DNA of 61,403 bases from a bacterium (GTDB taxonomy: Bacteria > Zhuqueibacterota > QNDG01 > JAFGCO01): contig JAFGCO010000027.1 in the NCBI GenBank assembly GCA_016932575.1, positions 1 to 61,403 on the forward strand. Reading direction: 5' to 3'. A program made the translations under genes and the position numbers. Below the pieces are notes generated by a model. The model was given only the letters and a program-made list of their open reading frames with translations, had not been told where the DNA came from and made no database searches. Positions 1 to 7,637 of the stretch are shown here, in pieces. Each line of letters starts with the position of its first letter. The stretch's first letter is position 1.

Positions 1-43
1 GAACAAAAAATGGTTGATTCAAACACTTAAGTTTATTATTATG

Positions 44-90
44 GGTGGTACACTTTCAAGTGCCCCCAACCGGTACATTTTCAAGTGACC
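44..90. mobile_element. IS21-like element end (terminal repeats only)
   Basis: Two direct repeats lie 25 bp apart: GGTACACTTTCAAGTG at 47-62 and GGTACATTTTCAAGTG at 72-87, differing at one base. Tandem repeats with a TTTCAAGTG core are typical of the multiple terminal repeats of IS21-family elements. No istA or istB reading frame is visible, so this is either a solo end or the edge of an element lying off the contig to the left. The family assignment rests on motif recall; the repeats themselves are direct observation. Confidence 0.5.
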
Positions 91-92
91 TT

Positions 93-138
93 TGACAATA
101 CTGGACTCGAACCAGTGACTTCCTTCTTGTCAGGTAGG
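93..138 (-). pseudogene. 3' fragment of a tRNA-Val(GAC)
   Basis: Read on the minus strand, a perfect T arm is visible (ACTGG, loop TTCGAGT, CCAGT; 100-116), preceded by a 5-nt variable region and an anticodon arm with loop CTGACAA (127-133), giving anticodon GAC. The anticodon stem CCTAC/GAAGG has one A-A mismatch. No D arm or 5' acceptor strand follows beyond 138, so only the 3' part remains. It directly abuts the IS21-like repeats, which suggests a tRNA gene broken by transposition or recombination. Confidence 0.5.
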
Positions 139-267
139 CAGTTCATTCATTTCTTAATTGATATAAATAAGATAACTTTTTATGAATCCTGATTCATTAT
201 TTCTATTTGACCATTATTATTTGTATAAATTCTTTTAAAATGAATTTATTTTGTCACGCAATCGTGT

Positions 268-296
268 ACAAAATAGCCCGATTTCTCAATCGGGCT
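268..296 (-). terminator. Intrinsic terminator downstream of tRNA-Pro
   Basis: On the minus strand a 9-bp perfect stem (AGCCCGATT / AATCGGGCT, 275-296, 4-nt loop) is followed by ATTTTGT. It lies about 20 nt beyond the 3' end of tRNA-Pro, in the right orientation to end that transcript. Confidence 0.75.
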
Positions 297-316
297 AAGT
301 CTTTAAAAAACAAATG

Positions 317-391
317 TCGGGGCAGCAGGATTTGAACCTGCGGCCCCCTGCTCCCAAAGCAGGTGCGCTAGCCGGACTGCGCTATGCCCCG
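317..391 (-). tRNA. tRNA-Pro(UGG)
   Basis: A full cloverleaf reads on the minus strand. The 7-bp acceptor stem pairs CGGGGCA with TGCCCCG, the discriminator is A, the D arm contains AGTCCGGCTAGC, the anticodon stem CCTGC/GCAGG carries loop TTTGGGA with anticodon TGG, and the T arm has loop TTCAAAT. The sequence after the discriminator is CAT, so CCA is not encoded and must be added after transcription. An intrinsic terminator follows at 268-296. Confidence 0.95.
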
Positions 392-757
392 AATTCAAAT
401 TTTGGACTAATAATATACACTATTCAGAACGAAAATCAAAGGTTTTTCTGATATTATCACTGACCAACAGATTATCCATATACGAATACTCATTTCTAAT
501 AAAAACAATGGAACACAGACTCAATAAATTACAAATAAATATCAAATACCAAATTTCAAACAAAAAAAGTTGTCTCCCCTTGATGCCTGCCCTGTGAAAT
601 AAGTTTAAACATCTCACGGGGCCTGTCTCCTTCTTTATTCTTTCTCTCCGTTTCTCCGAAGCTCCGTCTCTCCCATGCACCATTTCAGCTTCTCATCAAA
701 AACGACCCAACAGACTCTACGACACAATGACTCTACGACCCGAGGAACCCAAAACAC
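392..757. other. Gene-free interval with interspersed repeats
   Basis: I see no credible gene here. An 87-codon minus-strand frame covers 420-683 but lacks a ribosome site and any recognisable protein feature. The stretch holds an AT-rich repeat piece (521-562, read CAAAT.CCAAATTTCAAA), a palindromic CACGGGG repeat (590-621), a CTCCGTTTCTCCG phrase near 647 and degenerate ACTCTACGAC units near 713-740. Related phrases recur in the gene-free regions at 48022-48340 and 55811-56658. Confidence 0.6.
590..621. repeat. Palindromic CACGGGG repeat, copy 1
   Basis: CCCTGTGA and TCACGGGG form an imperfect inverted pair around AATAAGTTTAAACATC. The same arrangement, with ATAAG.TTTA and ATCTCACGGGG, recurs at 48058-48097, where the stem is longer and perfect. 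This indicates a dispersed repeat family. Confidence 0.6.
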
Positions 758-1354
758 TCATACCCCATATATCTTCCTCACATAATCCCCCATCTCGCGA
801 AACGCCCTGCCCCGGTGGCTGATTTTATTCTTTTCTTCAAGAGACATTTCGGCAAATGTTTTATCACACTGCGGCATGTAAAACAGCGGATCGTAACCGA
901 ATCCCTGATTTCCGCTTGGGGCGTCAAGAATCGTTCCTTCACATATGCCTTCGATACAATGTTCATGGTCCTGATCCACAAGACAGGCCACGCACCGAAA
1001 CCGGGCTTTTCGGTTTTCTTTTGGAACACCGATTAAAAGCCGTATTAATTTGACATTATTATCCGAATAAGTCGCATTTTCACCGGCAAACCGGCTGGAA
1101 AAAACACCGGGTGCGCCCTCCAGGAAATCCACTTCCAAACCTGAATCATCTGCTATCGAGGGCAGACCAGTGGCTTTAAAAGCAGAACGCGCCTTTTTTA
1201 AAGCGTTGGCACGCAGCGAGTCACCATCCTCTATGACATCAGGAGCCTGCGGATACTTGTGGATACCCACAAGTTCCGCATGATCCAGCTGCATTAATTT
1301 TTCAATTTCGGTAATTTTATCTGAATTTCGGGTTGCCAATACGATTTGCTTCAT
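758..1354 (-). CDS. rdgB: XTP/dITP diphosphatase (RdgB/HAM1 family)
   Basis: This 198-residue protein is a cytoplasmic nucleotide-pool sanitising enzyme that hydrolyses non-canonical purine triphosphates (dITP, XTP) to monophosphate and pyrophosphate. The family landmarks are all present: the N-terminal ATRNSDKITEI (7-17), the acidic E.G.S..NA..KA helix (42-55), ADDSGLEVD (68-76) with the catalytic Asp, APGVFSSRFAG (81-91), GFGYDPLF (about 151-158) and the C-terminal KNKISHRGRA. Length is normal for the family. It is the last gene of the leftward block, 29 nt after the small zinc-ribbon gene, so co-transcription is likely. No clear terminator follows. Confidence 0.95.
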   Translation of the reverse strand: MKQIVLATRNSDKITEIEKLMQLDHAELVGIHKYPQAPDVIEDGDSLRANALKKARSAFKATGLPSIADDSGLEVDFLEGAPGVFSSRFAGENATYSDNNVKLIRLLIGVPKENRKARFRCVACLVDQDHEHCIEGICEGTILDAPSGNQGFGYDPLFYMPQCDKTFAEMSLEEKNKISHRGRAFREMGDYVRKIYGV

Positions 1355-1383
1355 GAAGTCAATCCGATGCGGGTAGCGACAGA

Positions 1384-1581
1384 TTAACCCTGCAATTCTT
1401 TCTCATTGCACTTACACATCCCTACAAAACGCTGGTTAAAACGCCAGGCGCCTGTTTTCTCTGATTTTTCCGAAGAAACCAACATGACCGATTGTATTGA
1501 TTCTCCGCACTTTGGACAATGTGATGTAAAATCCGTTGCTGATTTAGCCACTTTATCTGCAAAAGATTTAATCTTACCCAT
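1384..1581 (-). CDS. Small zinc-ribbon-like protein
   Basis: This 65-residue protein has no named function that I recognise. It contains a CPKC pair near residue 22 and a CKC pair near residue 56, spaced as the two knuckles of a single zinc ribbon, with a basic helix-like N-terminus (MGKIKSFADKVAKSATDF). A strong AGGAGG ribosome site sits 6 nt before the ATG, which makes translation very likely despite the small size. It lies between the GAF protein gene and rdgB on the same strand. A nucleic-acid or protein-binding role is only a guess. Confidence 0.75.
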   Translation of the reverse strand: MGKIKSFADKVAKSATDFTSHCPKCGESIQSVMLVSSEKSEKTGAWRFNQRFVGMCKCNEKELQG

Positions 1582-1699
1582 TCAATTCCTCCTTTAAGAT
1601 TATTCAACTATTTCTCATCAACATTTATTAAATTGCATTGATAAAGCTCTATTCAGAAAAATTAAAAAAAGATTTCCAATAAAACGATCCATATCGATT

Positions 1700-2929
1700 T
1701 TATTCATTCAAATTTCTCTTTGCCAGGCGAAATCGTTCCAGTGTTAATTCAAAAAAGAGCAGCATGGTTAAGAGTCCGTTTTTTTCTCGTTCTTGAAATT
1801 GGCCAATACGTTTGCTTTCAATGCCAATACAGCCCCATGCGTCTTGATGCCCGAGTGGAACCGCCAGTAAAGAATGAAAACCATGTTTGGTATCTTCTCC
1901 TTCAAAATATCTGGGCCGCACATAGCTGCCCTTCTGCATATCCTCAACCACCAAAGGAGAATTTCGCTTAATTACCCATCCAATCAGACCTTCATCCAAT
2001 GGAAACCGTGTTCCCCTGTCCAAATGATCAATCTGTCCGAATATCTGTCTGATTTCTCCCTCCTCCCGATCCTTATAACAAAGCACACAACGATCAAATG
2101 TAAACAATCGCAGAACAAATTGAACAAACACATTGAATGCCTGCATCTCATCTTCTGCTTTTCGAAGCTCCTGTTCCATTTCCAGTTGTGTTTGCCATAA
2201 TGTTTCCTGAATTTCTTTTCTCCATGCACGGTGATACACGGACATGACCTGACAAATCACCTGACCACAATGGTTGAGAAGTTCAAGGTCATCTTCACTG
2301 AAATGTTCCTGTGCTTCGCTTCCCGCTGCCAGAACACCGGTTATCTTTTTATCAATCACCAATGGAACACCTGCAAAACTTCGGATTTCATGATCATCAA
2401 TACCCGATAAGCAGGTGCCAATTGGCAGGTTATTTTCCCGAACAGATCCGTTTTGCTGAATCACATAATCCACCAGGCTGCCTTCCTGCACAAGAATCCT
2501 CGGATAAGAACCGCTGGATTCACTCTCCGCGATCTGAAGCTCAAGGGTTTCACCCTTACGCAGGTAAAGACCGACAGCCGAAGCCGCTGTGGCATTTCGG
2601 ACAATCGAAATGAATGTTTGATAGAACCAATGAAATGCCTGCCCAAAACCTTTCCATGAAGGTTCACGCATATCTTCAAAAGGAGCATCTTTTTCCGGGA
2701 TTTCCTGTTCAGGCTGAGTACGCTTCCGCTGAGGATTCGTAAAAAACATATTGAACCAGAAAAAATACAATATGAAAAAAACCGTGATAAATAATCCGGT
2801 TTTCAATCCGAATCCTGCCCATGTCTTGGCCGAAACCGGCATAAAAAATCCCACCAGAATCAGCAGAAGGACAAGCATATACATCCAAAGTGCCTGGTCT
2901 TTATTACCAGGAAATCTCAAACCAGCCAC
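1700..2929 (-). CDS. Membrane-anchored tandem GAF-domain protein
   Basis: A 409-residue protein with two hydrophobic helices (about 14-32 and 44-64), a short acidic/basic linker, and two GAF-type sensory domains (about 100-235 and 265-395). The first contains RILVQEGSLVDYV and FAGVPLVIDKKITGVLAAGS; the second contains FPLDEGLIGWVIKRN and LLAVPLGHQDAWGCIGIES, the usual GAF strands. No kinase, cyclase or HTH output domain is fused, so it may act as a sensory partner of another protein. The start is uncertain: GTG at 2929 is almost on top of the AAAGGAG site, while TTG at 2920 has better spacing. It follows the pseudo-HtrA gene by 66 nt and probably belongs to the sigma-factor gene set. Confidence 0.8.
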   Translation of the reverse strand: MAGLRFPGNKDQALWMYMLVLLLILVGFFMPVSAKTWAGFGLKTGLFITVFFILYFFWFNMFFTNPQRKRTQPEQEIPEKDAPFEDMREPSWKGFGQAFHWFYQTFISIVRNATAASAVGLYLRKGETLELQIAESESSGSYPRILVQEGSLVDYVIQQNGSVRENNLPIGTCLSGIDDHEIRSFAGVPLVIDKKITGVLAAGSEAQEHFSEDDLELLNHCGQVICQVMSVYHRAWRKEIQETLWQTQLEMEQELRKAEDEMQAFNVFVQFVLRLFTFDRCVLCYKDREEGEIRQIFGQIDHLDRGTRFPLDEGLIGWVIKRNSPLVVEDMQKGSYVRPRYFEGEDTKHGFHSLLAVPLGHQDAWGCIGIESKRIGQFQEREKNGLLTMLLFFELTLERFRLAKRNLNE

Positions 2930-2995
2930 ACTCCTTTCTACCCTCTCAATTGATTATAATTTAATAAATTTCAAAAGAATGTCAATAAAGAAGAT

Positions 2996-3973
2996 TTATT
3001 TTTTTATCGGCATGCATCCAATCTCAACCACGCAAGACTTCACCACATCGTTACGACGAACATCAAACATGATCTGCTCTTTCGGGGACCTGGTTTTTAT
3101 ATGCTGGGCCAGTTCATTGGCATTTAAAATGCTTTGACCATCTATTGCAAGAATCGTGTCTCCCTTGCATATTGAAGCGCGATCGGCCGGGCTGTCCGGG
3201 ATGACATTCACCACACGAACTCCCTGATTCTCTTTATGGGTTATATCAACGACACACAATCCGATCCAACCAGACTGATTATGAGCAAAGGCAAAAAAGC
3301 GTTGCATCACATGATCGATGGTTGTGATGGGGACACCCACCCCCACAGGATCCTGATACGATTCAATTTTCCGCCGGCCGGCCAGCATGCCAACCAATGC
3401 TCCTTCCCGGTTAAAAAGAGGACCGCCTGTATTGCCCGGCGGCACTGAGCCATGGAACAGAAAAAACCCGTTTTCCTGAAAATCGATAATGTGTCCAAGT
3501 GTTACTGAAGGAAAAACCCCCAATGAATTTCCCAGCAGGATGATACAATCTTGTGGCTTGATATCGCTGCAATGAGAAGAGGGAGGACAGTACGGAAGCG
3601 CATCATTGATTTTTAAAAGGGCCACTTGAGAAACGGGATCGCAATTCAAAACCCAGGCCGGTGTTTTACGACCATTAAAAAAAGTGACTTCAATACTGTC
3701 TCCGCCATGAATAACACTTTGCCTTGTTACAATCAGCCCCCCTTTGTCATCAATCCAGCCGGATCCGATACGACTCCAAATTTCATCATCTTGAAAAATA
3801 AATGTACGGATACTCACTGCTATGGAACGTGCTTTTTTCAAACGCTCGGCCATGAAACAGTTTTCTTCATTATTTTGCTGGATCGCCGATTGAGCGTAAA
3901 TAATCGAAGCGATAAAAATTCCAACAAGAATTCCACCCATTCGATTCTGCTTTTTTTGACGATATCCGATCAT
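2996..3973 (-). CDS. HtrA/Deg-like PDZ protein lacking the catalytic triad (pseudo-protease)
   Basis: 325 residues: an N-terminal membrane anchor (about 12-30), a trypsin-fold domain (about 50-230) and one PDZ domain (about 235-320, with VIPDSPADRASICKGDTILAIDG). The trypsin domain aligns by eye to DegP/DegS, but each catalytic position is changed. The His site of the T.NHV motif reads VTRQSV (Ser86), the Asp site of DP.SDLALL reads DPVSQVALL (Gln116), and the Ser site of PGNSGG reads PGNTGG (Thr182). His89 is nearby but misplaced. I infer a non-proteolytic sensor or chaperone. The gene starts 2 nt after the anti-sigma stop with no strong ribosome site of its own, which suggests translational coupling. 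An active protease using unusual residues cannot be excluded. Confidence 0.85.
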   Translation of the reverse strand: MIGYRQKKQNRMGGILVGIFIASIIYAQSAIQQNNEENCFMAERLKKARSIAVSIRTFIFQDDEIWSRIGSGWIDDKGGLIVTRQSVIHGGDSIEVTFFNGRKTPAWVLNCDPVSQVALLKINDALPYCPPSSHCSDIKPQDCIILLGNSLGVFPSVTLGHIIDFQENGFFLFHGSVPPGNTGGPLFNREGALVGMLAGRRKIESYQDPVGVGVPITTIDHVMQRFFAFAHNQSGWIGLCVVDITHKENQGVRVVNVIPDSPADRASICKGDTILAIDGQSILNANELAQHIKTRSPKEQIMFDVRRNDVVKSCVVEIGCMPIKK

Positions 3974-3975
3974 TG

Positions 3976-4533
3976 TTAAAATCGCACTGGTTGATATAAA
4001 TCTTGAATAGGAGTAAAAGATTCAGTATCAAATAATGAATCAACAACAGCAATGGGAGATGAATTGGATGGATATTGTACAGAAGGCGGATAAGAATCCA
4101 AATCATCAATGACATATTGAATACGACTTACATCGCCTTCATCTGTAATCGTTAAACCCGCTTCAGCAGTGATATCAGGCAAATATGGATGCGAAAACTG
4201 CCGATAAATGAAAAATGAAACGATCAGAATCAATGAGGCCATAACAATAGCAGGAATCCAAAGACGCGTTGGAGAAGGAGAAGACACACCGAATCCTCTT
4301 TTGTGCGCCAGTTCATGACGAATCCTTTCCCTCAGAACAATCTGAAAAGACGCTGGTGCTTTTACAGGTTTCATGTTATGCAATTCCTGCTTGAGGGAAT
4401 GTATCCGATGATAAAATTCGGCGCACACCGCACATGATTGAAGATGCTGCTGTACTTCCTCCTTCACATCATCTTCTAACTCGCCATCCAGAAAATTGAA
4501 AATTTTATCTTTGAACCGTTCGCAAGGAATCAT
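3976..4533 (-). CDS. Anti-sigma factor with zinc-binding (zf-HC2) domain
   Basis: 185 residues from the ATG at 4533, chosen over an upstream GTG because a GGAG site lies 8 nt before it. The N-terminus is a ZAS-type zinc domain: Cys near residue 4, then HLQSCAVC giving the H-x3-C-x2-C signature of zinc-binding anti-sigma factors. One transmembrane helix follows (about LWIPAIVMASLILIVSFFIY), then a short extracytoplasmic tail. Known family members bind and inhibit an ECF sigma factor at the inner membrane. The adjacent upstream gene encodes such a sigma factor and the adjacent downstream gene a membrane HtrA-like protein, which fits an envelope-stress circuit. Confidence 0.88.
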   Translation of the reverse strand: MIPCERFKDKIFNFLDGELEDDVKEEVQQHLQSCAVCAEFYHRIHSLKQELHNMKPVKAPASFQIVLRERIRHELAHKRGFGVSSPSPTRLWIPAIVMASLILIVSFFIYRQFSHPYLPDITAEAGLTITDEGDVSRIQYVIDDLDSYPPSVQYPSNSSPIAVVDSLFDTESFTPIQDLYQPVRF

Positions 4534-4608
4534 AGGCAAAACTCCAAAAAAGGACACTTTTCAATTGACTTCTATTCAATACAAATACACAGCTCATTCT
4601 TTTACGGT

Positions 4609-5202
4609 TCAATTCTCTTCCAAAAGATGTTTTAACTTTTTTTGTAATCTTAACCGGCCCCGATTAACCCTCGATTTCACGGTTCCAATGGGAATCCCCA
4701 GTATTTGACTGATTTCTTCATAAGAAAATTCTTGTACATCACGCAAAACAACCACTTCCTTGAATTTCACAGGCAATGCATCGATTTCCTTCTGAATAAT
4801 CTGGCCGTGCATCTCACCGTCCACAATCCCCTCGGGAGTCTGTGTTTCTTCGTCTGGTAATTCAAAATCTTTATCATCAAATCCAATCTGACTTAAAGAT
4901 AAAAGCCGGCGGCGGCGGCGACGGCGTAATTCGGTTTTTGCTAAATTACTTGCAATGGTATAAATCCATGTTGAAAATTTGGCAATATTTCTGTATAAAT
5001 GTTTGTTTCGGTAAACCCTCAAGAATGTTTCCTGAACAACATCCTCTGCATCAATTCGATCACCCAGAAAATGATAAACAAAATTAATCAGTGGATCTTT
5101 ATACCGCTCAACAATAATATTAAATGCTTTCTCATCACCCTGCTGAAAACGGGCGATCAGTTCCTCATCCGCGATCCTTTTATTGTTCGATGTATCTACC
5201 AC
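4609..5202 (-). CDS. ECF RNA polymerase sigma factor (RpoE-like)
   Basis: 197 residues with sigma region 2 (about 13-85, with DAEDVVQETFLRVYRN and FSTWIYTIASNLAKTE) and region 4 (about 135-190, with FSYEEISQILGIPIGTVKSRVNRGR). The two domains and the lack of regions 1 and 3 identify a group 4 (ECF) sigma factor that directs polymerase to stress-responsive promoters. A run of eight basic residues (LRRRRRRRLL) sits just after region 2.4. It starts at GTG with AGAGG 6 nt upstream. It lies 75 nt before the anti-sigma gene and 36 nt after holA, so it may also be transcribed with housekeeping genes. Confidence 0.93.
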   Translation of the reverse strand: MVDTSNNKRIADEELIARFQQGDEKAFNIIVERYKDPLINFVYHFLGDRIDAEDVVQETFLRVYRNKHLYRNIAKFSTWIYTIASNLAKTELRRRRRRRLLSLSQIGFDDKDFELPDEETQTPEGIVDGEMHGQIIQKEIDALPVKFKEVVVLRDVQEFSYEEISQILGIPIGTVKSRVNRGRLRLQKKLKHLLEEN

Positions 5203-5238
5203 AAAATACCTCTAAAAGTTCCCATGTTTTCCATATTC

Positions 5239-6258
5239 TTATTTTATAAAAAAATGATGTTTTCTTTGGGTCAGATCATAAACAACCAGTGTCATCGCCA
5301 TTATGGGATCGAGCAGACCTGTTTTAACAGATTTATCCGCTTGATGCAGGGCTTCCAATGCATATTGAGCCTCATCCAGTGTAAATTTCTCTGCTTGTTG
5401 GGAAAAGAGTCTGAGAAAATAAGGTCGAAGTCCTAAATATTTCGCTGTCTGATCCTGAGAAATCTGTCGCTCTCTGCATAATTTCAAACGGATGAGTATC
5501 AATATACGGCGTGTTAAATCCATGATTAATCCAACAGGAGATTGTCTGGTATCCATCAAATGCGATAAAATTCTCAAAGCCTCGGTTGTATTACGCCGCG
5601 CAATGGCATCCGTGAATTCCCAGGTATTATATTCCCGCGACATACCCACCACGGCCAGGACATCATCCCGATTCAATTTTTGCTTTCCCCAGGCAAAAGT
5701 GATCAATTTTTCGAGTTCATGATGTAAATTCCATAAGGATGTGCCCACATGCTGCACCAATAATTTTGCAGCTTCTTCTTCGATTGCAATCTGGTTTTGC
5801 CGCATCCGGGATAAAATCCATTCAACAGCCTGATTATCATAAAGTGGTTTAAATTCAATCCACACACTATGCTCCGTCAGCGCGCTCCAGAATTTTTTAC
5901 GGCGATCTGCCCCGTTTGATACAAGAATAAGGCAGGTAGATTCCAGAGGAGAGCAGACATAATTAAGCAACCGATTTCGGTCCGGCGTGGATAACTGCTG
6001 AATATCCTTGAAAATAACAACTCGCCTTTCAGCCATCATCGGAAACGAGGAAGCAATGGCAATCAGGGCTTCGACATCAGTACCAGAACCACTGAATGAA
6101 TCATAATTAAAATCCCTGGTTGCTGGATCTAACGCGCAATTGATCAGAGATCGAATTAACCGATCAACAGGATACGGCTCTTCACCATAGAAAAAATAAA
6201 CTGAAGCAATTTTACCTGCTTCAATCTCTTTCAGAATGGAGTGAAAATCATTTAACAT
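5239..6258 (-). CDS. holA: DNA polymerase III subunit delta
   Basis: 339 residues, normal length for HolA, the clamp-loader subunit that opens the beta sliding clamp. The N-terminal AAA+-like fold is recognisable from VYFFYGEEPYPVDRLI near residue 20, followed by NYDSFSG and the stretch MMAERRVVIFKDIQQLS, all typical of the delta family. The C-terminal helical collar domain (about 215-335) contains AIARRNTTEALRILSHLMDT. Its neighbours are uppP upstream and the sigma factor downstream, 36 nt away. No clear ribosome site precedes the ATG. Confidence 0.9.
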   Translation of the reverse strand: MLNDFHSILKEIEAGKIASVYFFYGEEPYPVDRLIRSLINCALDPATRDFNYDSFSGSGTDVEALIAIASSFPMMAERRVVIFKDIQQLSTPDRNRLLNYVCSPLESTCLILVSNGADRRKKFWSALTEHSVWIEFKPLYDNQAVEWILSRMRQNQIAIEEEAAKLLVQHVGTSLWNLHHELEKLITFAWGKQKLNRDDVLAVVGMSREYNTWEFTDAIARRNTTEALRILSHLMDTRQSPVGLIMDLTRRILILIRLKLCRERQISQDQTAKYLGLRPYFLRLFSQQAEKFTLDEAQYALEALHQADKSVKTGLLDPIMAMTLVVYDLTQRKHHFFIK

Positions 6259-6417
6259 AAAAGCAACGGCTTAATTAATTATTAACAAAATAAGGTAACC
6301 AAAATTTATATACTGTGCAATATAATATTATTAACCGCGGATATGTTTAATACGAATCGACCGCTTCAGGTATATTTTATTCTGACGTGAATCAATAGGA
6401 TAATTGCCTGATTTCTG

Positions 6418-7221
6418 CTAAAAAAGAATCCATGCAACACCAGCCAGTATGAAAGTATAAAACGCAAACATCCATAATCGGCCGTGACGTATAATCCATA
6501 CTAAAAGAGAAAGAAATAAATAACTGAATCCAAATGCAGAAAGAAAGGCCAGTATCAGGAAAAACCAGTTTGCCTGTATATAATGAATACTCGAAATATC
6601 TGACAGTTTAAATACAACCGCGCCCAAAACCGCCGGAATAAACAGCATAAAACTGTAGTAAGCCGCCTCTTCCCGCTTGATACCAAACAAGAGCATGACA
6701 GATATCGTGGTGCCTGAACGGGAAATGCCCGGAAGAATGGCCAGTGCCTGGAACAAACCAACGATAATGGCAAAATAAAAGGCTTTTTCAGATACGCGCC
6801 GGTTTTCTTTTGGTCCGAAGAACCGGACCGAAAGCAAAATCAGGGTCGTTACCAAAAAAGTTATCTGCAGTACTGAAGGAGACTCGAATCCGGATTCGAT
6901 TGGATTTTTAAAAATAAGATACCCTGCGAAAGTGACAACAGATGAAATAATGATATAAATCAGAAACCGACTTTGTTGTTTATCAGGCTGCCGTTGCTTG
7001 ATTTCGATGTAAGCTCCACCAAAGGTTTGCCTGATTTTTGAAAAATAAAAACAGCAAACGGCAACCAGGCTGCCCCCATGCATAAGAATATCATAAATCA
7101 GGGGAATCTCGCTATAATGTAAAAGGCCTTTAATAAAAAGCAGATGCCCCGAGGAAGAAATAGGTAGAAATTCTGTTGCCGCCTGAATAAATGAAAGCAG
7201 TAATCCCTGAAATAAATTCAT
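6418..7221 (-). CDS. uppP: Undecaprenyl-diphosphatase UppP (BacA family)
   Basis: 267 residues, polytopic membrane protein. UppP dephosphorylates undecaprenyl pyrophosphate to recycle the lipid carrier for peptidoglycan and polysaccharide synthesis and confers bacitracin tolerance. Both signatures are present: the N-terminal TEFLPISSSGHL (about 17-28) and the second-half PGISRSGTTIS. The usual QG before TEF is QAA here, a minor change. The start ATG at 7221 has GAAGTGAA just upstream. It is separated from rpmA by a terminator, so it has its own promoter or depends on readthrough. Confidence 0.95.
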   Translation of the reverse strand: MNLFQGLLLSFIQAATEFLPISSSGHLLFIKGLLHYSEIPLIYDILMHGGSLVAVCCFYFSKIRQTFGGAYIEIKQRQPDKQQSRFLIYIIISSVVTFAGYLIFKNPIESGFESPSVLQITFLVTTLILLSVRFFGPKENRRVSEKAFYFAIIVGLFQALAILPGISRSGTTISVMLLFGIKREEAAYYSFMLFIPAVLGAVVFKLSDISSIHYIQANWFFLILAFLSAFGFSYLFLSLLVWIIRHGRLWMFAFYTFILAGVAWILF

Positions 7222-7248
7222 AGCTTCACTTCATTTAAAATGACGCTG

Positions 7249-7290
7249 AAAAAAAATAAGGTTTCACAACAATCAATGCTATGAAACCTT
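7249..7290 (-). terminator. Intrinsic terminator after rpmA
   Basis: On the minus strand, AAGGTTTCA and TGAAACCTT (7258-7266 and 7282-7290) form a 9-bp stem with a 15-nt loop, followed by a T run (7249-7256). It ends the radical SAM-rng-rplU-rpmA transcript about 95 nt past the rpmA stop and just before uppP. Confidence 0.75.
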
Positions 7291-7385
7291 TAAACTCATT
7301 TCAATTTATGAATGAATATATTTCAAACTCGGCGATAAAATCGTAAGAATAGATCCATGATCTGCAATTGATATTACCCGGCCCC

Positions 7386-7634
7386 TCAAGTGTTAATACT
7401 GGCATATTTGCGTCCGCCCCGATTCTCAAAATGAACCCGGCCGTTTACTTTTGCAAATAAAGTATAATCACTGCCCATGCCCACATTGCTGCCCGGATAA
7501 ATTTTGGTACCGCGCTGACGGATAATGATGCTTCCAGCAGTGACTATCTGCCCGCCATATTTCTTGACACCCAGATACTGAGGATTGCTGTCTCGTCCGT
7601 TTTTACTGCTACCCACGCCTTTCTTATGGGCCAT
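7386..7634 (-). CDS. rpmA: 50S ribosomal protein L27
   Basis: 82 residues, usual length. Sequence hallmarks are the N-terminal [20 protein letters not shown], then [15 protein letters not shown] and GRVHFE. L27 reaches the peptidyl-transferase centre of the large ribosomal subunit. There is no N-terminal extension of the Firmicutes kind that needs cleavage. It follows rplU by 3 nt, the usual order, with a GGAGG site ahead of the ATG. Confidence 0.98.
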   Translation of the reverse strand: MAHKKGVGSSKNGRDSNPQYLGVKKYGGQIVTAGSIIIRQRGTKIYPGSNVGMGSDYTLFAKVNGRVHFENRGGRKYASINT

Positions 7635-7637
7635 AAC

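Noticed and set aside
420-683. 87-codon minus-strand open frame beside tRNA-Pro
   Set aside because: It covers two interspersed repeat units, has no ribosome site and no protein-like composition.
4496-4560. GTG start at 4557 for the anti-sigma gene
   Set aside because: The ATG at 4533 has a well-spaced GGAG site and starts the zinc domain in the usual place.
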